In this document: positions 36,545 to 45,159 of the stretch, one piece after another
Position numbering within the stretch: the stretch's first letter is position 1
How the letters are laid out: every line of letters starts with the position of its first letter
Notes under the pieces: model-generated
Databases searched by the model: none
The model's input: only the letters and a program-made list of their open reading frames with translations
What the model was told of the DNA's origin: nothing
Made by a program: the position numbers and the translations under genes
Assembly (NCBI RefSeq): GCF_015775515.1
Contig: NZ_CP065383.1
Span: 682,001-746,000 of the forward strand
DNA from: Atribacter laminatus
GTDB lineage: Bacteria; Atribacterota; Atribacteria; Atribacterales; Atribacteraceae
Direction: 5' to 3'
DNA: 64,000 bases

Positions 36545-38107
36545 TCAGCCTTCTTTTTCAGTAATTGAGTCCACTGCTCCATCAGCGTAATGTAAAAGCT
36601 TTTCTTTTGTGGCTTCTTTTTTTAATAAAATTTGCGCTATTTTTCCTTCATGCAAAACCATTATTCGATCTGAAATGTGAATAATCTCTTCCAAATCGGA
36701 AGAAGTAAAAATTACCGATGTACCTCCAGCAACCAGCTGTCTGATTATCTTATATATTTCATTTTTTGCTCCTATATCTATACCTTTTGTTCCTTCATCG
36801 ACTAAGTAAAGTTGTGAGTGAGCAGCAAGGCAGCGACCAAACATTACTTTTTGTTTATTTCCACCGCTTAAATAATCAATTTCTGCTTTGGGTGAATGAG
36901 CTTTTATCTGAAATTTTTCGGCAACTTCCTCAAATATCCTCTTTTCTTGAATTCGATCAATAAACAAATTAGAGGGCTTCAAGTGTTTTTGAGTAGATGA
37001 AATAAGTAAGTTTTCATCTACTGGCCTCCCAAGAAATAAACCTTCGCTCCTGTCTTCAGGAACAAAGCCAATACCCTTATTGATCAAATCATTCGTAGAG
37101 GAGAATACTATATTTTGCCCCTTGAACATGATGCATCCTTCTTGCACCGGAAGGAGTCCATAAATAGTTTTTAACAATTCAGTTCGTCCAGATGCTCTTA
37201 AACCATATATTCCCAAAACTTCCCCCTGATATAAATTAAAATGAATGTTTTTCAATTTTGTATTGGATACATTGTTCAGGCAAAGTACTGATTCGCTTGA
37301 TTGTTTTTCATCAAAATTGACATTGACATCCAGTTCATCAGACTTCTGTTTTTCCTCAATATCTTTTCCTACAATGGCTTTTTTAAGATCATTATGGTTG
37401 ATATCATCAATACTTTCAGACAAAACCACTTCTCCATCACGAATGACTGTTACTGAGTCACAGATTTGAAATATTTCATCAATTTCGTGGGATATATAAA
37501 TGAATGATTGGCCTATCTTTTTTTGTTTTCGCATCACATCATAAAGGAGACGAATTTCATCCAGAGAGAGGGAAACAGTAACTTCATCTAATGCAATAAT
37601 TTTTGCACCGGTTGAAAATATTTCTCGAATTATTAAAAGCATTTGTTTTTCTGCTATGGTTAAATACCTTACTTCAAGTTTAGGATCCCAAGTGAGATTA
37701 AATATTTCCAAACGTTCCTTAGCAAACTTATATAATGATTTCCAGTTTACCCTTTTAATTGAGCCATGCAGTTCCTTTTCCCTGAATACAATATTTTCTG
37801 CAATACTTAAATCTTCCATCAATGCCGGCTCTTGCGAAATAAAGCGAAATCCAAGTCTTTCAGAATCCTGAACGCTTCTTATTTCTGATTTTTCTCCAAA
37901 ATAAAAAAGTTCTCCACTGGTCTTTTCTTCTAATCCGGAAATTATTTTAATAAAAGTACTCTTCCCTGCTCCATTTTTTCCTAAAAGACCCCGAACTTCT
38001 CCTGGTTTGAGATCGAAATTAATCCCCTTAAGTGCTTCTACGCCCGGATATTTTTTTATGATCTTTTTGGCTTCCAAAACCGGTGCTGTACCACCATTAT
38101 TGCCCAA
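36545..38107 (-). CDS. Sugar ABC transporter ATP-binding protein (RbsA/MglA type)
   Basis: This 520-aa fused double ATPase has a first Walker A GKNGAGKST (about 43-51) and Walker B IIALDEVT, and a second domain with the family's usual altered P-loop GLRASGRTE, signature LSGGNKQKV and LYLVDEGTKGID. It starts with TTG at 38107 behind GGGAGGG. With the RbsC-like permease and its binding protein it forms a complete importer, the only importer in this window that has its own ATPase. Confidence 0.94.
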   Translation of the reverse strand: MGNNGGTAPVLEAKKIIKKYPGVEALKGINFDLKPGEVRGLLGKNGAGKSTFIKIISGLEEKTSGELFYFGEKSEIRSVQDSERLGFRFISQEPALMEDLSIAENIVFREKELHGSIKRVNWKSLYKFAKERLEIFNLTWDPKLEVRYLTIAEKQMLLIIREIFSTGAKIIALDEVTVSLSLDEIRLLYDVMRKQKKIGQSFIYISHEIDEIFQICDSVTVIRDGEVVLSESIDDINHNDLKKAIVGKDIEEKQKSDELDVNVNFDEKQSSESVLCLNNVSNTKLKNIHFNLYQGEVLGIYGLRASGRTELLKTIYGLLPVQEGCIMFKGQNIVFSSTNDLINKGIGFVPEDRSEGLFLGRPVDENLLISSTQKHLKPSNLFIDRIQEKRIFEEVAEKFQIKAHSPKAEIDYLSGGNKQKVMFGRCLAAHSQLYLVDEGTKGIDIGAKNEIYKIIRQLVAGGTSVIFTSSDLEEIIHISDRIMVLHEGKIAQILLKKEATKEKLLHYADGAVDSITEKEG

Positions 38108-38153
38108 ACTAATAGCCCTCCCAATTTATTTTTTCTATAACCTCTCTTCACAA

Positions 38154-38816
38154 TTATTCTTCAACGGCAACAACTCTCGCTAGACAACCACCAGCGTCTT
38201 TAAGCAAAATTGGCAGACAGATAAAGGTAAATCTTTGCGTTGCAGCAGAAAATAAAGGTTCTAAAAATAATTCTTCGAGAATTAAAATTTCTGCTCCCAA
38301 CAGGGTTCTATGAACCAGTGGGCCTTCTGGAAAACCATAGGTTTCAACACCAAGGGTATCAACACCAAGGATATTAATCTGCCGATCAACAAGCCATTGT
38401 GCTGCTTTCCCATTAATTGCCGGAAAATTTTTTAAATATTTGTGATTAAAACCACGAGCTTTCCCAAACCCAGTCGCTAACATAACAATATCGCCTTTTT
38501 TTATTTTGGAACCAACTTTTTCTAAATCTTCCACCGTAATAAATTCATTTTCTTTTTTAAATCGGAGGTCAAGGACAATACCTTCTCCAATAAATCTTTC
38601 GACTGGTATTTGATCAAGAGTCTTTCCGTCAGGGAGAAAATGATAGGGAGCATCAATATGAGTGGCAGTGTGAGTGTTAAATTCCATTGTTTCGACATTA
38701 CAAATATCTTTTGGGATATATAGCATTCTTTCAACTTTTGGAGGCGCAAAATCCGGCCAACCTGGGCAATTATGATAGAAAGGTTGAGTTAAATCATAAA
38801 CTTTTTTAAATTTCAT
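38154..38816 (-). CDS. Cyclase family metal-dependent hydrolase (kynurenine-formamidase-like)
   Basis: This 220-aa protein of the cyclase/KynB/isatin-hydrolase family has the metal motif HTATHIDAPYH (near residues 47-57) and the later MLATGFGKA and GVDTLGVETYG segments. Family members hydrolyse cyclic or linear amides, and other activities are known. In an operon for sugar oxidation it may act as a lactonase on the product of the SDR, but this is inference. A homologue at 58718-59350 is also next to an SDR gene, which supports a recurrent pairing. Confidence 0.85.
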   Translation of the reverse strand: MKFKKVYDLTQPFYHNCPGWPDFAPPKVERMLYIPKDICNVETMEFNTHTATHIDAPYHFLPDGKTLDQIPVERFIGEGIVLDLRFKKENEFITVEDLEKVGSKIKKGDIVMLATGFGKARGFNHKYLKNFPAINGKAAQWLVDRQINILGVDTLGVETYGFPEGPLVHRTLLGAEILILEELFLEPLFSAATQRFTFICLPILLKDAGGCLARVVAVEE

Positions 38817-38835
38817 AGTTTTTTCCTCCTACTTC

Positions 38836-39861
38836 TCATTTTTTATTCATTTTTTTATATAAATCATAAGCTACATTAATAATGATATCTTCCTGGCCCC
38901 CAACAATCTTTTGTTTACCAATTTCAACAATAATATCCCGAGGATCAAGTTGGTATTTTTGTGCTGCACGAAGGGTATGAAGAAGAAAACTGGAGTATAC
39001 CCCAGCATAGCCTAACATTAATGAATCGTTTTTTATAACTTGAGGGCGCTTCATAAATGGTTCAAGAACTTTCTCGGCGGTATCCATTATGGAATAAAAA
39101 TTTACACCGCTTGAATACCCGCTTTTTTCAAAAACTGCAACTAAAACTTCTATTTGAGCATTTCCACTTCCCGCACCTAAACCCCTGAGTGTGCCATCTA
39201 TATAGGACGCTCCTGAATCAACCGCAACCAGTGAATTTGCAATAGCCAATCCTAGGTTATTATGCCCATGGAAACCAACTTGGATTTTTAATCCTTCGCA
39301 AAGTTTTTTAACTCTTTCTTTTACGCCAGACGGAAGAAGGGCTCCGGCAGAATCAACAATGTAAACCACGTCTGCGCCATAACTCTGCATCAGCAAAGCC
39401 TGCTCTAACAATTTTTCAGGAGAAACCATATGTGCCATCATGAGAAAACAGGCTACTTCCATACCTAAATTCTTAGCTAAACCAATATGTTGCTCGGAAA
39501 TATCCGCCTCAGTACAATGAGTTGCAATCCGAGCCATTCTAACACCATGCTCTGCGGCAATTTTTAAATCATCTCTTGTTCCTATCCCCGGTAATAACAA
39601 AATTGCCAATCTTGATTGTTCTATATTGGGTTTTGCTACTTCTAGCATTTCACTATCACTTAAAAGAGAGAAGCCATACTGAAGACTCGAACCACCCATG
39701 CCATCCCCATGACTCACTTCTATTGCATAAACATTCGCTTCGTCTAATCCTTTAACGATTTTCGATATCATTTCTTCATTAAATTGATGACTCATTGCAT
39801 GACTTCCATCACGGAGCGTGGTATCAACAATTTTTATCGTTCCCATATTTTCGGCTTTCAT
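38836..39861 (-). CDS. mhpE: 4-hydroxy-2-oxovalerate aldolase (DmpG/MhpE type)
   Basis: This 341-aa metal-dependent aldolase of the HMGL-like TIM-barrel family cleaves 4-hydroxy-2-oxovalerate to pyruvate and acetaldehyde. It shows [12 protein letters not shown] with Arg17, Asp18 and His21, and the metal histidines His198 and His200 in GFHGHNNLG; these match the DmpG/BphI active site. Its ATG overlaps the stop of the acetaldehyde dehydrogenase gene by 4 bp (ATGA), consistent with the channelled DmpFG complex in which acetaldehyde passes directly between subunits. Confidence 0.95.
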   Translation of the reverse strand: MKAENMGTIKIVDTTLRDGSHAMSHQFNEEMISKIVKGLDEANVYAIEVSHGDGMGGSSLQYGFSLLSDSEMLEVAKPNIEQSRLAILLLPGIGTRDDLKIAAEHGVRMARIATHCTEADISEQHIGLAKNLGMEVACFLMMAHMVSPEKLLEQALLMQSYGADVVYIVDSAGALLPSGVKERVKKLCEGLKIQVGFHGHNNLGLAIANSLVAVDSGASYIDGTLRGLGAGSGNAQIEVLVAVFEKSGYSSGVNFYSIMDTAEKVLEPFMKRPQVIKNDSLMLGYAGVYSSFLLHTLRAAQKYQLDPRDIIVEIGKQKIVGGQEDIIINVAYDLYKKMNKK

Positions 39862-40748
39862 GGTCTTCCTTCCTTACTCATTTTCTTTGCGAACTCCTCC
39901 GCTACAGCTACTGCAGCTGAAGTCATAATATCTAAATTACCCGAATATTTTGGTAGGAAATCACCAGCTCCCTCTACTTCAACCATAACTGTCACTTTAT
40001 TGCCATCAAATTGTGGAGGTACTTTTAAACGGTATCCCGGAACGTAAGTTTGTAGCCTCTTGGTCATATTTTCAACTGAGGCTTCAATTTGTTCTTTTTT
40101 ATCATTCAAATCCTCATCAACCAAACAATAAATAGTGGCTCGGCTAATAATCGGTGGCTCGGCTGGATTCAATATAATAATTGCCTTCCCCCTTTGCGCT
40201 CCTCCCAAACTTTCAATTGCACGTGCCGTAGTTTGTGTAAATTCATCAATATTTTGTCTGGTCCCTGGTCCCGCACTAAGGCTAGCAATGGTACATATTA
40301 CCTCACTATAGGGAATCTCGACGACCTGAGAAACCGCCTTAACAATAGGGATACTCATTTGACCACCACAAGTGACCATGTTGATATTTAATTCATCTAA
40401 ATTTTCACTCAAGTTAATCACCGGAATTACCTTTGGACCAAGGGCTGCCGGAGTTAAATCTATAACCTTTTTCCCCAATTCTCTAAATAATGGTGCATTT
40501 TTTATATGAACACTTGCACTCGTTGCATCTATTACAATGGGTGATAAATCCTGGATAATACCCTCTGCTCCCAGCAAGCTCACCGGAACTCCTTTTTCTT
40601 GAGCTAAAAGAATCCCGGTTGAATCTTTTTTAACACCAGCAACCAAACCAACCCGGATATATCTACTTCGTTCAATTTTATAAATGAGGTCGGTTCCAAT
40701 GTTCCCCGGACCGATTATTGCTACTGGAACTTTGTTATTTATGGCCAA
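39858..40748 (-). CDS. mhpF: Acetaldehyde dehydrogenase (acylating), DmpF/MhpF type
   Basis: This 296-aa NAD- and CoA-dependent enzyme turns acetaldehyde into acetyl-CoA. It has a dinucleotide fold [13 protein letters not shown] and the catalytic Cys127 in MVTCGGQ. The family's [14 protein letters not shown] stretch is present. It starts with TTG at 40748 and is translationally coupled to the aldolase. It has no alcohol-dehydrogenase fusion, unlike AdhE. Partnership with the aldolase is well known for this family. Confidence 0.95.
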   Translation of the reverse strand: MAINNKVPVAIIGPGNIGTDLIYKIERSRYIRVGLVAGVKKDSTGILLAQEKGVPVSLLGAEGIIQDLSPIVIDATSASVHIKNAPLFRELGKKVIDLTPAALGPKVIPVINLSENLDELNINMVTCGGQMSIPIVKAVSQVVEIPYSEVICTIASLSAGPGTRQNIDEFTQTTARAIESLGGAQRGKAIIILNPAEPPIISRATIYCLVDEDLNDKKEQIEASVENMTKRLQTYVPGYRLKVPPQFDGNKVTVMVEVEGAGDFLPKYSGNLDIMTSAAVAVAEEFAKKMSKEGRP

Positions 40749-40798
40749 AGAAAGCTCACCACCGTTTTTCTATATTTAGAAAATTAGATTCCTTCATT

Positions 40799-41581
40799 TT
40801 AAATAAAACCAATGGAGATTTCGCCAAAATCGCCATAATCGCCAGTTACCCAATCATTTTGATTTACACTCACTGCTTTGGTGATAGCTCCGGAAAGCAC
40901 AACTTCTCCTGCTTTGATCGAACTTCCATATTCAGCTAATTTATTGGCTAACCATGAAATTGAATAAACTGGATCCCCCGTCACATTAGCTCCAATGCCA
41001 GTATCAAAAATTTGACCATTTTTCTTAAAAATTAGAGGAATATATTTTAAATCAATAAAATCAATAATTCTTTTAACTCCACCAATCACAACTCCCGATG
41101 CTGAAGCATTGTCGGCAATGGTATCGTAAATTTGTATTTTCCAATCCTTTATTCTTGAATCAATCAGTTCCAATATCGGAAAAACAAAATCGGTGGCTTG
41201 GAGGACTTTGACCGGAGTTACCCCCGGTCCAACCAGATCATCTTTAAACACAAAGGCAATCTCTGCTTCTACCTTGGGAGAGATAAATTGATCAATTTTT
41301 AAAGTATCTCCATCGTTAAAAACCATATTGTCAAGGATCACCCCGTAGTCTGGTTCATAAACTCCAAACATCCCTTGCATCGCTTTGCTAGTTAATCCAA
41401 TTTTCTTTCCAATGACTTTAAAACCTAAGTTCATTTCCCGATCCAGGTTGAGGGACTGTATTTTATAGGCATCACTAAAAACTATTTCCGGATATTCAGA
41501 TGTAATTGGTTCTATTGGTTTACGATCTTTTTTCGCATGATAAAGACGATCGCTTATTTCTTGAAGAATTTTTAAATCCAC
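40799..41581 (-). CDS. mhpD: 2-keto-4-pentenoate hydratase (DmpE/MhpD type, FAH superfamily)
   Basis: This 260-aa member of the hydratase/decarboxylase branch of the fumarylacetoacetate-hydrolase superfamily has KIGLTSKAMQGMFGV, SPKVEAEIAFVF with the metal-binding Glu-x-Glu, and the C-terminal GEVVLSGAITKAVSV. The usual reaction hydrates 2-oxopent-4-enoate to 4-hydroxy-2-oxovalerate. No ring-cleavage genes are present, so the physiological substrate may differ. It starts with GTG at 41581 after GGAGGTGGG and is the first gene of the operon. Confidence 0.92.
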   Translation of the reverse strand: MDLKILQEISDRLYHAKKDRKPIEPITSEYPEIVFSDAYKIQSLNLDREMNLGFKVIGKKIGLTSKAMQGMFGVYEPDYGVILDNMVFNDGDTLKIDQFISPKVEAEIAFVFKDDLVGPGVTPVKVLQATDFVFPILELIDSRIKDWKIQIYDTIADNASASGVVIGGVKRIIDFIDLKYIPLIFKKNGQIFDTGIGANVTGDPVYSISWLANKLAEYGSSIKAGEVVLSGAITKAVSVNQNDWVTGDYGDFGEISIGFI

Positions 41582-41651
41582 CTTAACCCACCTCCAGCAG
41601 AAAGGACCAACACCAAACTTTATTTATTTTTAATAAAAATCAGCTTTTTGT

Positions 41652-41719
41652 CTATCGGGTTTATTTTGAGCTTTTTTTATCAAATTCCCCGATAGGCGTG
41701 TAAGGGTTTTCCCTGATAA
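41652..41719. promoter_or_regulatory. Repeated YTATCRGGG motifs upstream of the hydratase operon
   Basis: On the minus strand TTATCAGGGAAAA (41719-41707) and CTATCGGGGAATT (41695-41683) are direct repeats 24 bp apart. An inverted CTATCGGG lies at 41652-41659 and can pair with the second copy. They lie 71 to 138 bp before the GTG start of the operon and directly downstream of a two-component system, so they may be response-regulator sites. The rest of the gap from 41582 to 41905 shows nothing else. Confidence 0.4.
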
Positions 41720-41905
41720 GGAGCAAAAAAGTGTATTGAACCTACCAAAAAGAGGATTTTCCATTGGAAAGCGAAGAGTTAAATATAAGAATAAATAGAA
41801 AATGAGGAAGTATATAAAAAAGGCTTTTAGAAATATTCATATTTCTCAGTGTTGGATTTGTTGATTTATAAAAGTTATTTAGCCATTAAGCTATTGAAAA
41901 GAACT

Positions 41906-42577
41906 TCAGTCACCCGAAACCGCGTGGACCCATTGAATTGCAAATTGTAAAAGCTCGTTCGATGAACTTAAATTTAACTTCGTTTTAATTCTCGCACGGT
42001 ATGTTTCAATAGTTTTTATACTTAAAAACATGGATTCTGCAATTTGTCGGCTGCTTAATCCTTTCCCTATCATTTCAAATATTTCGAGCTCTCGTTCGCT
42101 CAAAGTCTTAATACCAGAAAAATTATTTTTCTTAATATCTTGAGAGGCAAATTGTTCAATTATAATCTTCTTCATTTTATCGCTTAAATATATATTCCCT
42201 TTTAGAATCTCTTGGATTGCTAATATAACTTTTTCTGGTGCTTCTTGTTTCATAATAAAACCCCGGGCTCCTGCATGAAGAGATCTTTCAGCATAGAGGT
42301 TTTCGTCATGCATTGATAATACCAACACTGGGATTTCAAGAGCGTTGTTTTTTAGTTCCTTGAAAAACTCAAGTCCGTTCAAATCTTTCAATGAAATATC
42401 AAGAATTATTAAATCTGGTTTAAGCTTTTTAATCTCATCAATAACATCCTTTGTATCAACTGAGCTTCCACAAACACATAATTCTTTTTCTTGATCAATA
42501 AGGTTCGAGAGTCCTCTTATAACAACCGGATGGTCGTCGATGATAAAAATTCGATATTTATTTATTGGATTTGCCAT
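41906..42577 (-). CDS. NarL/FixJ family response regulator
   Basis: This 223-aa regulator has an N-terminal receiver domain (FIIDDHPVVIRGL at the start, phosphoacceptor Asp in LIILDISLKD, Lys in VLSMHDENLYAE to KQE) and a C-terminal LuxR-type HTH (LSERELEIFEMIGKGLSSRQIAESM, about 155-180). It follows the histidine kinase gene by 15 bp and must be its partner. It lies just upstream of the hydratase operon, the most likely target. Confidence 0.94.
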   Translation of the reverse strand: MANPINKYRIFIIDDHPVVIRGLSNLIDQEKELCVCGSSVDTKDVIDEIKKLKPDLIILDISLKDLNGLEFFKELKNNALEIPVLVLSMHDENLYAERSLHAGARGFIMKQEAPEKVILAIQEILKGNIYLSDKMKKIIIEQFASQDIKKNNFSGIKTLSERELEIFEMIGKGLSSRQIAESMFLSIKTIETYRARIKTKLNLSSSNELLQFAIQWVHAVSGD

Positions 42578-42592
42578 TATTACACCAACTTA

Positions 42593-44686
42593 TTAATTAT
42601 TAAAAATACAAGACACGATAGTCCCTTCATCTGCTCCTTTTTTTATATTAAGCTGAGCTCCAATCAACTCTGCTCGATATTTCATGCTTTGTAATCCCAA
42701 TCCTTCTTGAGCATCACTCGGTATTCCAATTCCATTATCTCGTATTTCAAGTATTACTTTCCCATTTGATGAATATAAAGAAATTGAAACATTGGTGGCT
42801 TTCCCATGTTGTATTGAGTTGTGCAAGGCTTCCTGTGCAATATAATAAAGTTGTGTTATGACCAAATTATCTGCAACAAGTACTGATTGATTCCATTTAA
42901 AAGAGTATTCAACTCCAAAAGTTTCTGATGTCATCGATAGTAATTTTTCTAATATAAAGGGTAAATTTTCTGACTCAGAATCATTAGGGCAAAGTCCTCG
43001 AGCTAAATTTTTGGTTTTTAAAATCGCTTGTTTTACCAAAGAAGATATCGTTGAAATATCACCAACTTCTTGAGCTGACTTGGACAACAGCTTTTTTTCT
43101 AGTGCTTTCGCCAAAAAAGCTATTCCAGTTAGATCTTGTCCCAATCCATCATGAAGGTCTTGACCAATTTTCCTCCTTTCATTTCGACTCACTTCTAAAA
43201 CTTTTCTTTCCAATAACTTCCTTTCGGTTATATCCAATTGAATACCGGTCATTCTTACTGGAACATTTTGAGAATCGTAATCAACTACTTTCCCGGCAGC
43301 AAAAATCCACTGCCATTGTGCTGATTTTGAAAGAATTCTAAATTCAGCACGATAATCATCAGAATACCCTAATAGGTGCATCTTAATATTATTAATAATC
43401 TGCTCCCGATCTTCGGGATGAATCGATTTCTCCCAATCGTCATATTGGATGGTTCTTTCCATATCATTATCAATAAATGTTAAATTCCCATTGATTATGT
43501 CCCAATCCCATAATACAGTATTACTAACCTCTAACGCTATTTTTAAACGATCTTCATTCTGACGAATAAGAGCTTCTGCCCGGGATTTGGTTCTTATTCC
43601 AAGAACGAGAAAAAAAATGGTGATAATAAAAAAACTCAATATTAAGATAGTCGCCCAAACCCATTTTCTATATTGAACATAAAAAGGAACTGGTTTATTA
43701 ATTATAAGGCTCCCTTCTGGAAGCCTATTCAAGGAGATATTGAGGCGTTCAAGTTGATTATAATCAAAAATAAGAGAATTGATACTCATAGTAATAACTG
43801 GCAAGTCTTCAACGGGCTTTCCCTGAAGAATACTCAAGGCCATATTGGCTGCAGCCTTCCCCTCAGAAAACCCATCTGCAAAAATACCGCCTACTATTCC
43901 ATAACCAAGAAAGGAATCCCACATACTAAAAACAGGAATTGTTGAGTAATGAGTAATCATATCTGTACTTCTTTGGATTGGGATTAAACTCCCCGATAAT
44001 TCTAAGTAAGGATTCATAAGAAGGACAATGCTATTTTCAGGCAATGCAGTGATACATCCAAAAACTGTAGCAAAATCATTGGTTTCTAAAACATTAAAAA
44101 TGAGTCGGTCCTCAAATTGATGAATTGTCTCGTCCAAAAGAGATCGAATAATTTGTCCAGTTCTGGTACTGCGATCCACAAGTACCAAAACATGTTGGGT
44201 ATTTGGTTGGATTGTAAGAGCAGCATTTAATGTTCCTTTTATATCTATATTCTCTGCTACCCCAGTATAGAGAGAATAATCCTTCAATAATCCGTCTTCA
44301 TAGTTATTCACACCACAAAAAACTACCGGCGTTCCAGGAAATAGCAAATCACGATAGTGGAATAAAAATTCCAAGGCTTCGTTGTCTGTAGCGATAATTA
44401 CATCAAATTGTGTATCCTCGAAATTATGTTGATAGAGTTCATATAATTTTTGGTAATGAAGATTCCCAGTTTTTCTTTCAGAACCCATATATTCAATTAC
44501 CAGATCAATTTCATCTCCTAAAACCGACAGGACTCCAGGAACGATCTGCTTACTCCAATTGTAACCAGGATGATAAGAACTTAAAAGAAGAATATGCCGT
44601 GGGCTTTTTGCCATACCCAAGGAAGTAGCTAACCAAACAAATGATAGTAAAATCAAGAAAAATAGAAAGGCTTTACATTTCTTCAT
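42593..44686 (-). CDS. Sensor histidine kinase with periplasmic ABC-substrate-binding-like domain
   Basis: This 697-aa membrane kinase has a signal peptide/first helix at residues 5-25, then a periplasmic domain to about 335 that resembles ABC substrate-binding proteins (HILLLSSYHPGYNWSKQIVPGV). A second helix lies at about 345-366, followed by a PAS/PAC region at about 375-490, a HisKA_3 dimerisation domain with the phosphoacceptor His in GQDLHDGLGQDL, and an HATPase (EALHNSIQHGKA, IRDNGIGIP). It should sense an extracytoplasmic ligand directly and signal to the NarL-type regulator. Confidence 0.92.
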   Translation of the reverse strand: MKKCKAFLFFLILLSFVWLATSLGMAKSPRHILLLSSYHPGYNWSKQIVPGVLSVLGDEIDLVIEYMGSERKTGNLHYQKLYELYQHNFEDTQFDVIIATDNEALEFLFHYRDLLFPGTPVVFCGVNNYEDGLLKDYSLYTGVAENIDIKGTLNAALTIQPNTQHVLVLVDRSTRTGQIIRSLLDETIHQFEDRLIFNVLETNDFATVFGCITALPENSIVLLMNPYLELSGSLIPIQRSTDMITHYSTIPVFSMWDSFLGYGIVGGIFADGFSEGKAAANMALSILQGKPVEDLPVITMSINSLIFDYNQLERLNISLNRLPEGSLIINKPVPFYVQYRKWVWATILILSFFIITIFFLVLGIRTKSRAEALIRQNEDRLKIALEVSNTVLWDWDIINGNLTFIDNDMERTIQYDDWEKSIHPEDREQIINNIKMHLLGYSDDYRAEFRILSKSAQWQWIFAAGKVVDYDSQNVPVRMTGIQLDITERKLLERKVLEVSRNERRKIGQDLHDGLGQDLTGIAFLAKALEKKLLSKSAQEVGDISTISSLVKQAILKTKNLARGLCPNDSESENLPFILEKLLSMTSETFGVEYSFKWNQSVLVADNLVITQLYYIAQEALHNSIQHGKATNVSISLYSSNGKVILEIRDNGIGIPSDAQEGLGLQSMKYRAELIGAQLNIKKGADEGTIVSCIFNN

Positions 44687-44844
44687 ATTTTCATTTGTAT
44701 TTATCTTTAAATATCGTTATAAACATTCATTTCTCTCAGTGGGCTGGAAAGTATTGAAAATGCTCAACACAAAGCCAAATCATTATCTTCAGGAAAATAG
44801 TGAAGTAACCATCAGTTCTTACCAAATATTTTTTATGAAATAAA

Positions 44845-44930
44845 TATGAGATCCTCACCCGGGAAAGCACTACTTAGGTTGACCTAATCGCTCATGCTCC
44901 TTTGATGGAAAAGGTTAAGATAAGTGAAAA
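44845..44930. repeat. Intergenic repeat fragment (GAGATCCTCACCCGGGAAAG type)
   Basis: The stretch ATGAGATCCTCACCCGGGAA AGCAC resembles the units at 14505-14612 (GAGATCCTCACGTGGGAAAGCACC in inverted orientation) and 53100-53157. It is non-coding. The remainder of the gap between 44687 and 45159 holds no gene I can recognise. Confidence 0.45.
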
Positions 44931-45159
44931 AATAACACCCATCACAAGTCTTTGCACTTACCGAATTAACCTTCGCTAAACTCTAGTTATTTATGATTTT
45001 TGTTGCACTAAACAGCACATTTTTTATTTGATAGATTATAAAAAAATGAAATAAACTATTAATTATCTTCAAAGGTCTTTTTATAATCAACTTGTCCTCG
45101 GTACCGGTTATTAAATCTATTTTAAAATAAATAATCAGATCTCACATTGGCATTGGCAA

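Noticed and set aside
30799-41581. Ordinary aromatic-compound meta-cleavage pathway
   Set aside because: No ring hydroxylase, extradiol dioxygenase, ferredoxin or muconic semialdehyde gene is present, and the operon includes a ribose-type importer.
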